From positions 1,798,001-1,862,000 of the forward strand of contig JAGMVK010000006.1 of the NCBI GenBank assembly GCA_020747065.1: DNA of 64,000 nt, in the 5' to 3' direction. The DNA is from Cadophora sp. MPI-SDFR-AT-0126. Its lineage: Eukaryota > Ascomycota > Leotiomycetes > Helotiales > Ploettnerulaceae. Position numbers and translations under genes: made by a program. Each line of letters opens with the position of its first letter. Position 1 is the first letter of the stretch. Shown here piece by piece: positions 10,452 to 21,140 of the stretch. The notes beneath the pieces are model-generated. The model ran no database searches. It was not told where the DNA came from and saw only the letters and a program-made list of their open reading frames with translations.

Positions 10452-11341
10452 AACGAAGAAGCCTCTTATGATGTACAGGGCATGATGGAATACAGGTTGA
10501 GGTCCCACGGCCAAACACCCAGTACGAAAGGAGGGTCTGGAGATACTAGGCCCTTTCGTTTATGGAGCAAGAGACTTGGCCTCACGGCTGGAAGATGGAA
10601 TAGCCTCGCGGCTCACTGATTTGGCGTTTTTGTTTAAATATTGGGTTGTTCTTTGTGCAGCGTTAATACCCAAAAAGCGTCGAGGAATGTTTTGAAGGGA
10701 TGAATTTGTAGGATCTTGTTTCGATATTCAGATAGTGAGACGAGGTCGTGGGCACCAACTAAGGACATTACTTTGTCTCAGTTGACGCCAAGACTTTGTC
10801 ACTCACTCTTTAATGATTTCATATGTTGCTGGTTGAGTATACTCAGAGGGCAGCTTTACAGGCCCTTCCGTCAATACTATTTCTCAGTGCAAGGTCAATA
10901 TGCTGAGTAGCTTCTAAGGTCAATTATTTAAATACATACAACTTATATCGTTTACTCTGCTGCTCATCCATACCACGAAGTCTATTCCCGATGGCGATCT
11001 TTTCATCCCAGGTGATCTAGCTGATACGGTAAACTGATTAAAGCCTTTGACCACGGGAAGAAGTGTCGAACGTTTCATGATCCTATTTGAGATTGGATAT
11101 ATTGGCTAAAGGGTCCTCGTCATACTAAAGTTGAACAAGTGCAAACTCACGAACTCATTGTGTTTCCATGTGTCAATCCAATGTGAGACTTTCTTCGCCT
11201 TTACGGAGCGAGGCTGAACAAGGCTGAAGGCTAGCCCTAGAGAAGTCTAGCTTCGGTATCGAGCTCGGTCCAGCCGAGTGGAAGCTCTCTCCCTCGTCTG
11301 GAAAGCTTCAACATAATGAACACAAGCAGATCTCGTACATA
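10452..11341. other. Intergenic region, nothing recognised
   Basis: The 3' flank of the CNL1-like gene and the promoter of SPP1. I see no ORF or repeat worth noting. Confidence 0.6.
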
Positions 11342-13520
11342 ATGGATTCAGATGAAAGAGATCACGAAATGACTGATGCTCCTCCAGTGAGTACTTCGAG
11401 CGACGTAAGTACTCTATCTCATCCGCAACCTGTCCAATGGAGTTTCTTCGCAAACGCGCCAGACCATTTCTGTTGGCGCCACCCAAATATATTCCCACGC
11501 TCCAGGCTTTCTTTCCAAGAGCTTTCACGAAACTCTGACTGACAATGATTATGTCTTTCATAGGCCCCAGATGGAACTCAAGCTAGCTCACAGTCGAGTC
11601 CGAATGCCACACCTACCAACCCCGCCCCCTCTACATCCAACGGCGGCCCCTCGAACAACGATACAGCAATTGGAAGTCTAGGAATAACGGACCCTGAAGA
11701 TCCATTCTTTGTACACTCTTGCAACTCCGCGTCATTCAAATACAAATATCCCCAGGCGAAGCCAACGCCAGAGGGCGAAGATGACACTGTCTGGAACCGA
11801 ATCTACACAGCGGCCGATTCCCGCATGTACAACAAGCACCACAAGTCTGCCAACGAATCTAGAAAATATCGCGATTCGGGCGAAACACGTACGCTTGCGC
11901 TACGCATGCTCGTAGAGAATAAGGAGAAGCATTACAGAGCTGTTGCAGCGGCTCTTGCTGGTGGCCATGCTTACGTGCCAAAAGCAGCGCAGAAGGCCAG
12001 GTCGCCAGCTGTGAGGCCAGAGCCCATTGGTATCAAGAAGGAGCGATCTGAAGAATTCCACGACTTGGCGCCAGGTGCTGTACCTATGAGTATCTCAGAA
12101 AAGATCAAAGCCGAAGGTCGCAAAAGAAAGGTTCCTTCAGATACACCTTCTTCTCAGCAAGGCACACCTGCTCCGCCGACAACCCAGAAGCTGAGCAGTC
12201 CTGCACCGAAATCAGGTAGTCCCGCTCCTACCAAGATGGATAAGCCACCAATTCCCAAGAAGAAGGGAACTGCTGCTCCTGTCAAGAAGCCTGCTCCTAA
12301 GCGGCCCAGGTCTGAAGGTGTGATTGTCCAGTACTCATGGATTGTCTAGCCAACTAACATTTTTGCAGCAGAGAAAACCAGTACTCCTTCAGGTTCCGTT
12401 CGCCAGTCACCAGTCGGAAGTCCTGAAAGTAATGATGGCGGGGAATATTGTATATGTCGTGGACCAGATGACCATCGCATGATGGTCTTTTGCGATGGAG
12501 GTTGCGAAGACTGGTATCATTGCTCTTGCGTAAATATTGACGAGGATGATGCAAAAGAGCTTTTGGACCGGTACATTTGCCCCAAATGTACTACCAACGA
12601 CCTCAAAACTACCTGGAAGCGAATCTGCCGCTACAGCAACTGTGATAATGGTTGCAGGAGGGCTGCTCGGGTGAACGAAAACAGCAAGTACTGCAGCGAA
12701 GAGCATCTCAATGCCTTTTTCGAGTGGTGCTATAACAAGCTCCGTGGTGACGACGCCCCATCGATGGGTGGCGCCTTGAACAGACAGGAAGTCGCCGATC
12801 TCTTGACATCGATTTCCACTGCTGAAGAACTCCATGATCTGGGAAAGAAGCCAAAATTGACCATCGAGGAAGGGGACCAAGTTGGTAAGTCTTAAACCAC
12901 GCTTTATGTCTGTGTTCTTGCCTAACATGTCAACAGAGGGCCCCGTGGGTCTCCGTCATATCTTGCCTGAAGACAAAATCTTGATCGAGGAGATCCAGCA
13001 AAAGAAGCGGTTGCTTGAAGCCCAAATTGAAGGGTACCAAAATCAGCAAAAGCTTTTGTTAATGATCAGTGCACGCGCACAAGCTGCCACAAAGCACCCG
13101 AGTCTTGATGTCAAGGCGATCTGTGGCTATGATGATCGTCTTGCTATGAATCAGGCGGAGTTCAATGCCTGGTTGGAATCCGAGGAGGGACAGACTGCAT
13201 TTTCGACCAACAAACTTGGACCACGCACCGAGGCTACGAAAGGTATCGGGGCCCATATTTTGTACCCTGGCCAGCCTGTTCCTGCACCTTCGAAGGTTGT
13301 TGATGACGCACTTGACAATATCTGCCTGAAGCCTCCAAAGAAATGCAAGCATCAGAATTGGCGCGAAATTCACAATATGGATTTTAAGCGGATGGAGATA
13401 ATTTTGACGGAGCAATTGAACAGACTCACCGAAAGCGAAGCCGAGATTATCGAGGAGGCAGAGACCCGTGAGGCTACCAAAGATTATTACGCGGATAACA
13501 TCACCATTCAACTTTTCTGA
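11342..13520 (+). CDS. SPP1: COMPASS (Set1 complex) PHD-finger subunit Spp1/CFP1-like
   Basis: Four exons (11342-11404, 11564-12317, 12369-12884, 12937-13520) give 638 residues. The first 270 residues are Ser/Pro/Lys-rich with a predicted nuclear basic tract (PIPKKKGTAAPVKKPAPK). Residues about 298-345 form a PHD finger: CICRG, then MVFCDGGCEDWYHCSCVN, then YICPKC. It is followed by a second Cys cluster (CRYSNCDNGCRRAARV...YCSEEH) and a coiled C-terminal region ending with a CKHQNW motif, the order seen in Spp1 and CXXC1. In yeast the PHD finger reads H3K4 methylation within the Set1 methyltransferase complex. In exon 1, GTGAGT in codons 16-17 is an alternative in-frame donor to the GTAAGT I chose. 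Confidence 0.92.
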
Positions 13521-14098
13521 GCAAAAGGCTGTTTCCTAAAAGTAGTCCACAACTGTCGAACTTTCCTGACGGACTCGACTTCGATAGATGGACGAAGCTG
13601 TTCATTAGGCTGCACTTTTCTCCCTCTTCATGATAGATGTGTGATAGGGGCACTGGGGAAAGAGTCTGTGCCACAAGCATTTCATATCGAGCCTTTGGTA
13701 TTGGCATGCAAGTGTCGGTCATCATTCGCGGCGTTTCTGGATCTGGGCATTACATGCATATGGATGATTGATGAGCAAAGGTAGAGGCGTACTGGAAGGA
13801 AATACCCAGATCTTGTATAGAGAAAAGCTATGACTTTTTAATGAATAAGCAGGCGGAGATGAACCCGAGAGACGTCGACGCATTGCAGACCTTTCACCAA
13901 TCTTCAGACTGAGCGCTTTATTGACCAAGATGCCCGACATTCACGGATTACGGTGGATTGCATATACGGACGCCATTGGTCGATGTTGTTACCAGCACTT
14001 TCGCTATGTTTCCGATCACATGGCCATCCAAATGCACGTCAGTAAATGATAGCAGTTCTAGTTCGACCAAGTTCGGCGTGTTTCTTTGCCTGGATGTT
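13521..14098. other. Intergenic region between convergent genes
   Basis: The 3' ends of SPP1 (plus) and of the acyl-CoA dehydrogenase (minus) face each other here. Only short ORFs with no protein-like character are present. Confidence 0.6.
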
Positions 14099-15540
14099 TC
14101 AGTAGGATTTAGGAAGTCCTAACACCCTCTCTCCAATATAGTTCAAAATCATCTCACGGCTGACTGGCGCTATTCTAGGTATGAACACCTCTCGCATGTA
14201 CCGCTCAACATGATACTCTTGTGCATATCCCATTCCTCCGTGAGCCATGACGGCCCTTTCGCAAGCTGTGAAGGCTGCTTCTGCCGCTAGATATTTTGCT
14301 GCGTTTGCGCTACAGGTCTTAAGTCAGCATTGCTTCCCCAGCAGAAAGTTCTGAAATCGAGAGAAGAAAGACAAACTCCTGGGAATGCTTACTACTCTCC
14401 ACTTGGATGCCCCTCGTCATAAAGTTTTGCAGCTTGATAAACCATCAATCTCGCAGCTTCCAAGTTCATCCAACTATCCGCCAACGGATGCTGAACTCCC
14501 TGATTCTTGCCAATCGGTCTCCCAAACACCTCTCTCTCACCAGCGTAGATCGCCGCCTTTCTCAACGCCGCGAAGCCCAGGCCAAGGGCCTCAGCACCAA
14601 TCAACACCCTCTCAGCATTCATCCCATGCATAATCATCTTGAACCCATCCCCCTCCTCCCCAATCCGATCTCTCACAGGCACCTTCCACCCATCAAAGAA
14701 CAACGTATTCGTATCCACCGCACCCCTCCCCATCTTCGGGATCTCAGTAACATCCACCTGCGTCCTATCCAGATCCGTATAAAACAGCGACAATCCCTGC
14801 GATGGTTTGGTAAACTCAGCAAGCGGCGTCGTCCTCGTCAGAATCAATATCTTCTCCACAACCTGTGCCGTGGAAATCCAAATCTTACTTCCCTTCAGTA
14901 CATAATGGTCACCATCTCTCTTAGCAGAAGACTGCAATCTCAACGTATCGAGCCCAGTATTCGGTTCGGTGACGCCAAAACACGCTCTCTCCTTCCCTTG
15001 GATCAGCGGGATCAGGAACCTTTCTTTCTGCTCCTCGCTCCCGAATTTCACGACGGGTTCCAGCCCGAAGATGTTCATATGTACGGCTGAGGCGCCAGTC
15101 ATGCCTGCGCCGGACTCGGAAATCGTCTGCATCATTACGGCGGCTTCTGAAATTCCTAGCTCGGAACCGCCGTATTGAGATGGCATGCAGATTCCGAGCC
15201 AGCCATCTTTGGCGAGGGCGGAGTGGAGCTCTGTTGGGAAGGTTTTGGTTTGGTCGGTCTGGAGCCAGTAAGAATCTGGGAAGCGGGAGCAGATTTTGGA
15301 GGTTGCTGAGCGGACGGTTCTCTGGGTGTCGGTGAGGTCGGGGTCGCTAGTTTGGAGGAATTGGGTGGCTTTGGCTTCAGTATATCGTCGTTTGAGTGAT
15401 GAACCGATAGTCGGTTCGGATTGGCATCTTGAGGAGCTAAGGATGAGAGGCAATTGTTTGGTGAGTGCCAGAGCTCTTAATGTCTATTGAGTCTTCAGTA
15501 AGGTAGTCTGGTATGAGTCTCCTCAAACACTCACCTTCAT
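14099..15540 (-). CDS. Acyl-CoA dehydrogenase family protein, probably mitochondrial
   Basis: Exons 15540-15535 (only ATG AAG), 15483-14393 and 14309-14099 join to 435 residues. The N-terminus is basic and hydroxylated with RRY near residue 35, like a mitochondrial presequence. The family hallmarks follow: GAGMTGASAVHMNIFGLEPV, ACFGVTEPNTGLD, a KGSKIWIS segment and GMNAERVLIGAEALGLG, then HGGMGYAQEYHVERYMRE near the end. The C-terminus reads RIAPVSREMILNYI where MCAD/SCAD enzymes have the catalytic IYEGT, so the usual glutamate base is absent. The glutamate in NAER is placed like the alternative base of isovaleryl- and long-chain dehydrogenases. These enzymes use FAD to form trans-2-enoyl-CoA. 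It is divergent from the CoA-transferase at 16192 with a shared 650-bp promoter region. Confidence 0.94.
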
Positions 15541-16191
15541 TTTAAAGATTGTTGATTTTCCTACCAAATGATGATCACATTGTCATGAGGTTGGGAGACC
15601 TTCTTGTTTCTGACCTCGCCTATCTAGATATCTTTGGGCCTAATGGTTGAATCACTTTGTCTGCACGAGGTACGTTCAACATCGACTGGATTTAGAGCAA
15701 GTCAGTATCTCGTTACCGTTGTCACCAATCAAATTTCCAGTGAGTACCTAAGGGGTCGGTACCCAGGTAGTGCGGGGCGCAAGTGTGGGGTGAACATTGG
15801 TGGTTCGGCTCGAGAAAAGCCGCTTACAGAATGTACGTAGAAGTTGAACTTTGAACCTCGGCGACAGCTTTCAATCTACAAAAGTTGGCGTCTTCGTTTT
15901 CAACTTCGGCATTCGTGGCCGATGCATTCGGTAAGTGTTTGTGAACGCCGACCCCAAATCAGACTAAGTAGACTCTGTTGTAGACATTCGAATTTTGCTA
16001 AATTGATCCATGAGATTTGCAAATGTACCAAGTATACTCCATCTTCATACGTCTACTTTATCGGGACTCAACTTAAAGTTACTTTTGGCTTGGTCTACTA
16101 GAGACTCTTAACTTCGAGCCCGCATTGCAAAATTTCACAAGTCAGCAATTTTTGTTTCGACAAGTCATCCTGTGCTCTCTAAATAATCATC
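15541..16191. promoter_or_regulatory. Shared divergent promoter of acyl-CoA dehydrogenase and CoA-transferase
   Basis: This 651-bp interval separates the two start codons (15540 minus, 16192 plus). No other gene fits between them, so both promoters must lie here. I could not identify specific binding sites. Confidence 0.6.
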
Positions 16192-17785
16192 ATGAGAATC
16201 CTATACGCTCAATTCTCCAACAGTCTGGTAGGATCCATCGCAAGGCGTCGAAGCGCTGTGATGTGGCCTCGGCGATTCTCAACATCTCCACAGCCACGCG
16301 ATTCCCACGGAGCATTACACGGCATCAAAGTGCTAGACATGTCTCGAGTCCTCGCAGTGCGTATACCCTTTCCCCAATCTCTCACAGAATAAGATGAAAT
16401 AAAGAAAGCTGACCACCAAAGGGACCATTCTGTACTCAGATCCTAGCAGACTACGGCGCAGACGTCACCAAAGTCGAGCAGCCAGGTCAGGGAGTGCGTA
16501 AAATTCAACTAATATATATATATATATACATATATAAATGTCTTCCTCTTGTAGATCACTGTACTAATTCACGAGTTAGGATGACACTCGCTACTGGCGA
16601 GTTGATGGCGAAACGGCAACTTGGGGGAAAGAGGATAAGATGTCGTATTACTTCGCGGCCGTGAATCGCAACAAGCGATCTATCACGCTGGACATAAAGC
16701 ATGAGGAGGGAAGGAAAATTCTCCTGGAATTGGTGAAGGAGTCTGATATTCTGTACGCTACTCGGAATGAAATATTGGCCAAAGTTTGTTTACTGACCTT
16801 GGTCCTCGACTCTGACAGCGTTGAGAACTTCATTCCTGACAAGATGGAGCAGTTCGGACTAGGCTATGACACTTTGGCGAAGTTGAACCCTTCGCTTATA
16901 TATGCTAGCATCTCAGGTACAGACTTTCAAAGTTTCTTTGCTTGATCTTTCGTTGACTCCATACTAGGCTACGGAGCAGAAGGCCCCTACTCCAAACGAG
17001 CAGGCTACGACATCATCGCCGCCGCCGAAGCCGGTCTCCTCCACATCACCGGCGAACGCAACGGTCCACCCACAAAGCCCGGCGTAGCACTCACCGACAT
17101 CTCGACCGGACTCTACACGCACGGCGCAATCCTCGCCGCTCTCCAAGCCCGGCACCGCACAGGCAGGGGCCAGAAGATCGAGTCCTCGCTCTTCGAAACC
17201 CAGCTCTCGCTCTTGACGAGCGTGGCGACGGTCTGGCTGAATATGAAGAAGGAAGCGACTCGTTTCGGGACCGAACATCCGAGTATCGTGCCGTATGCTG
17301 CGTTCAAGACGAGGGATTCGTGGATCGTGTGTGGTGCTGTTAATAACCGGCAGTTTAAGAACCTCGTTGGTTTGTTGGGGTGTGGCGTTGTTGGAGAGGA
17401 TGAGAGGTTTGGGACGAATGATAAGAGGATTGAGAACCGGAATGCTTTGAAAGGGATCCTGGATGAGTGTTTTGCGACGAAGACGACGGAGGAATGGTTG
17501 AATGCTTTGGAAGGGAGCGGGATGCCGTATGGTCCGATTAATGATATGGAGCATTCGTTTAAGCATCCACAGGTCGAAGCGAGGAATATGGTTAAAGAGG
17601 TGGCTTTTGAGGCTTTGGTGGGTGGGAAATTGAAGACTGTTGGTGTTCCTGTCAAATTTGGAGAGACGAAAGCAAGTATTCGAACGCGGCCGCCGTTGCT
17701 GGGTGAGCATACTGAGGAGATTCTCAGAGAGATCGGGACGAAAGATGACATGATAGAGTGGCTTCAGAAGAATGGGGTGGTGTAG
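16192..17785 (+). CDS. CaiB/BaiF (class III) CoA-transferase, SUGCT-like, mitochondrial
   Basis: Five exons (16192-16356, 16422-16493, 16580-16752, 16819-16916, 16968-17785) give 441 residues. The first 37 residues are basic and end in PRRFSTS, a typical mitochondrial presequence. Family motifs run in order: [31 protein letters not shown] (split by intron 1), NRNKRSITLD, LVENFIPDKMEQFGLGYDTL, ISGYGAEGPYSKRAGYD and PGVALTDISTGLY. The aspartate in ALTD is the catalytic residue that forms the acyl-anhydride. C-terminal PPLLGEHTEEIL is also typical. The closest known role is succinyl-CoA:glutarate (dicarboxylate) CoA-transferase in mitochondria; substrate is inferred only. Intron 2 carries a TA-rich run. 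The divergent acyl-CoA dehydrogenase could act on the CoA ester this enzyme makes. Confidence 0.94.
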
Positions 17786-17931
17786 ATAAGATAAATCTTA
17801 AGTTGCGTTGAAGTGTTTGGTCAAAGACCTAGACGATGAGTGATAGGTGGTATAGTCAAGTAATTATAATTTTCAAAGTAGGAAACATCCAGTTTGGTCC
17901 AGAATCTAATCAACTTATCACGTCTCCGGGT

Positions 17932-19354
17932 TCAGAGATTCGCAGCATTCTTCAAGTCCGCCCCAAACATCTTCCAAGCCTTCGCGGCCTCCAAGTCAAT
18001 ATTCTTCCCCTTCCCCGGGAACATATAATCTCTCTTCTTATCCTGCACATAGAACACAAGTTCATCCTATCAACCAAATCATATCAGCTCAGTCAACACG
18101 TTAACACGTTAACACAAACAGAAAGTAAACAAAACCCAGCTACATACCTTCCCCAAACTCAACTTCAACGACCCCTCCAGCGCACTGGGCACATAGTCCA
18201 CCAAGCTCTTCCCCTTGCCTTGAATCAATGCCACAATATTCCCCCTCACAATTTCCGCCTGCGCACCTCCCGCTCTGGCGAACTTCGGTCCTCCTGTCTC
18301 GGCTACGTCGCCTAGGGCGAAGATATTGGTGAAGGCAGTGCCGGTGCCGGCTTTTGCTTCGATACCGTCTAAGAGTTGTAGGTTCTTGTTGACGAGGATG
18401 CGCCGAGTGAGTGGTGAGATGGATGATGGAGAAAAGGAGGCGAGTATTGATGTGTTAGGTGTTTGGCCTGTGCAGGGGATCTGGATACTAGTTAGCGATG
18501 AAAAGGTTTTACAAGACAACAGGATGAGGAAGCCATACAACCAAGTCAAACTTCCGCTTCCCTCCATCTTTGAACTCGAGCTCCATAGGCTCCCAGCTCG
18601 AACTCTTCGGAGTTGTTGGTCGCTCCTTAAGCACCACCTCAATCCCAAGAACATCCAACTTCTCCATAACATACCCATGCAATCTCTCCCCAAAACTACT
18701 CAAAATCCTCTCCCTCGAATGCACCAACGTAACCCTCTTCTCCGGCCAAAAAGTTTTGATATCCGTAGCAAGCTGCACACCCACCGCACCCGCACCCACA
18801 ACAGCAATATCCCCGGCCTCCTGAATCCGCTCCTGCAACACCTTCAACTCTTTACAAGCACCTGCTTTCTCAGTAGAGAGCAACTTCGCAGGAGGTGACT
18901 GCGTGACACCCGTAGCGATAGCCAGGTACTCAAACTCAACCACCTCACCAGACTCCAACAGGACTTCCCCCTCTCTAATCCCCACCGCCCTCCCTCTCAC
19001 CTGCTCAAACACGCCCTGGGGCATCTTGCTAAAGAGCCCCGCATACGGCACGAACGCCTTCTGTTCTCTCCCCTGCACGACAGCGTACCGCGGGAAGTTG
19101 AACGTGTAGTTGAAATGCGAGTTCTGCTCGACGAGAATAACCTTGTAGCCTGAGGGGAGGGATTCAGACAGCCGGAAGGCGAGATACAGACCGGAGAAGG
19201 AACCGCCGATTATGACGATGTGTTTGGGGGTGGGGTGTGAGCGGTAGGTGTGTCGGTGGATGAAGGCACGGATGCGTTGGGTGAGGAGGGTGAGGGCGTA
19301 GGTGAGGATTTCGCCGATGTAACGGACTGTGAAGGCGGGGATGTCGGAGGGCAT
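17932..19354 (-). CDS. AIF/AMID-like FAD-dependent pyridine nucleotide oxidoreductase
   Basis: Three exons (19354-18539, 18480-18148, 18066-17932) give 427 residues. A short hydrophobic segment (about residues 11-30) precedes the FAD-binding Rossmann motif HIVIIGGSFSGLYLAFRL. The ATG/ATGV site (LAIATGVTQSP) and a second Rossmann fold for NAD(P)H (IAVVGAGAVGVQLATDI) follow. The FDLVIPCTGQTPNTS segment is formed by splicing, and ALGDVAETGG is the second FAD-binding motif. This is the layout of AIF-like/NDH-2-like flavoproteins such as human AMID (FSP1) and yeast Aif1, which oxidise NAD(P)H and may reduce quinones. The exon 1-2 splice uses donor GTATGG and acceptor CCAG at 18481. The gene is convergent with the CoA-transferase, 146 bp apart. 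Confidence 0.92.
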
Positions 19355-21140
19355 GGTGTGTGGGCTTGAAAATCTTTGGTCAAAGGATAGGAATTCAAAG
19401 GAAGAGTGAAAGACGAGAAAAAGAAACAGAATATCAAAATACCAGACAACGACGAACGTCCTCCCGTCTTATTCCATCCATCTCCGAGCCTCTCAACTCA
19501 TGTCCGACGCCGGAGCGAGCCTACCTAGCAAAATACTCTCCCAGGCGTCGTATTCTACAACGGATCCTAGGATATTTCTGAGACAGAGTTGGAATACTAG
19601 GTTGTTACTGGCTGAGGAGATTGATAAGATTAGATCCGCATGCATGACAAGCTTAGGAGGTGTTGGCGTCCGCGGACCCGCGGGGTCAGGAACATTTCTC
19701 CGCTTCGACCGAGCGTCCTGAAGTCTTATATCCGAATTGACCGGACTTCATGAGAGCTTTAGCATATCAATTGCAATCTTTCGTCGTACTGAGCACCGAC
19801 AAAGGTAAGAGCATACCCAACTTACCGTATGAAACCACGTCCCTGAACGACGGTACCTATACAAGAATCACAACGTCAGACAAATCACAGCAACAAAAAC
19901 ACCAAGTCATACAGGTGAAAGTAAGGGGGGGATTGCATCGCATTCAAGACATCCATCTTTCTCTATCTCAACCACCAACAGCCCAACGCTCCCCTTATGT
20001 GGCCACCTCATAGCCGAGGAGACAAAGCCTATACTGCGAATCGCATCACTTGACACAGAAACCACAGCCAAGAAAAATCCCCTCAAGCTACCTGTCGATG
20101 ACCTTTAACATTTCTCCTCCTCCACCTTCCAAACCATCCTGTCACTCTCACCTCTCTCAATCCAGCCAATCGGTGAGGCTCAAAGCTCGCCATGCTTGAG
20201 CCCACTTGTGCTTTCTTTCTCGCGTGTGTTGCATTGCCTGCTCTATTTTCATCCCGCAGCTAAGAGGAAGAATCCCAGCCAAGCAACACCCATCCATCAA
20301 ATCCAGGCATTGCAGCCAAGCCAAGCCAGTCAAATCCACAAGCGATCTACGGACCCAAATCGGTCGATCATAGAGAACGCTTTCACATACATATGTTCTA
20401 GACGGGGTGAGAAAATGAAGAAGAAAAGAATATGAAGGTGGCTAAATTTTCTCTTTTCAACCCAACCTCATTTATTGAGAGTGGGAGCTGTGTTGACTCA
20501 ATACAAGATTTGTTTCGTGGTGACGGCATTGGCTATTCGTTCTCTCGTTCGGTGGTCCGCGCTCTCTACTCCGAACTTTCTTCGTCTCGTGAACGCTCTC
20601 TCTCCTTGGTTCGTAAACCTTCCGCTCATCGAACCCTTCTCGAATCCGAAAATGAAACATGGCGCGTTGGTGGCAGGGGTATTGTTTGTGTAGTGGCGCG
20701 GTTGGTAAAGGGGGATAATCTTTTGTACAAAAGTGGTGTTTGAATCGTGTTACGTTGTGTGTTATTGGTGCTGTGCCGGGGTATGGTTGCAAAACATCAT
20801 GGGGTGGCCTCGATCGTTTATTCGATTCTCGTCGACTTCGCCGGAATCCGAAGGAGGTTGGTGACAAGACATGGCGATTGTCTGTCGTGTATGATGAGCT
20901 ATGATTCGAGGTGCTGACGGGGGTGTAATAAACAAAGAACGCCTTTCGGACATGGCCGAGGACAAGACCCCTCATCTGACCAGTCATCGTGACAAACAAA
21001 GGAAGAAAAATCTGAAGGTTGGAAGAAGCGATGAAGACCAAGATCAATTGGGAACCCGAGAATCTACGGTTTGCGCCGGCCCTAGGGTATTAAAAGTTGT
21101 AATCTTGGACGCATGATCTTTCGTAAAGGAGAAGAGCAGA
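19355..21140. other. Intergenic region, no confident gene
   Basis: Upstream of the AIF-like gene and downstream of KAP95. A 73-codon plus-strand ORF from ATG 19500 has some protein-like text (DPRIFLRQSWNTRLLLAEE) but no recognisable family. A long minus-strand ORF at 20472-21047 is Arg/His/Ser-rich and probably lies in the KAP95 3' flank by chance. CCGCGG occurs twice near 19670. Confidence 0.5.

Noticed and set aside
16508..16540. TA-rich run as a possible transposon target or promoter
   Set aside because: It lies within intron 2 of the CoA-transferase and is a simple repeat.
20472..21047. 191-codon ORF on the minus strand
   Set aside because: Arg/His/Ser-rich with no domain, downstream of KAP95 on the same strand; most likely 3' flank read in an open frame.
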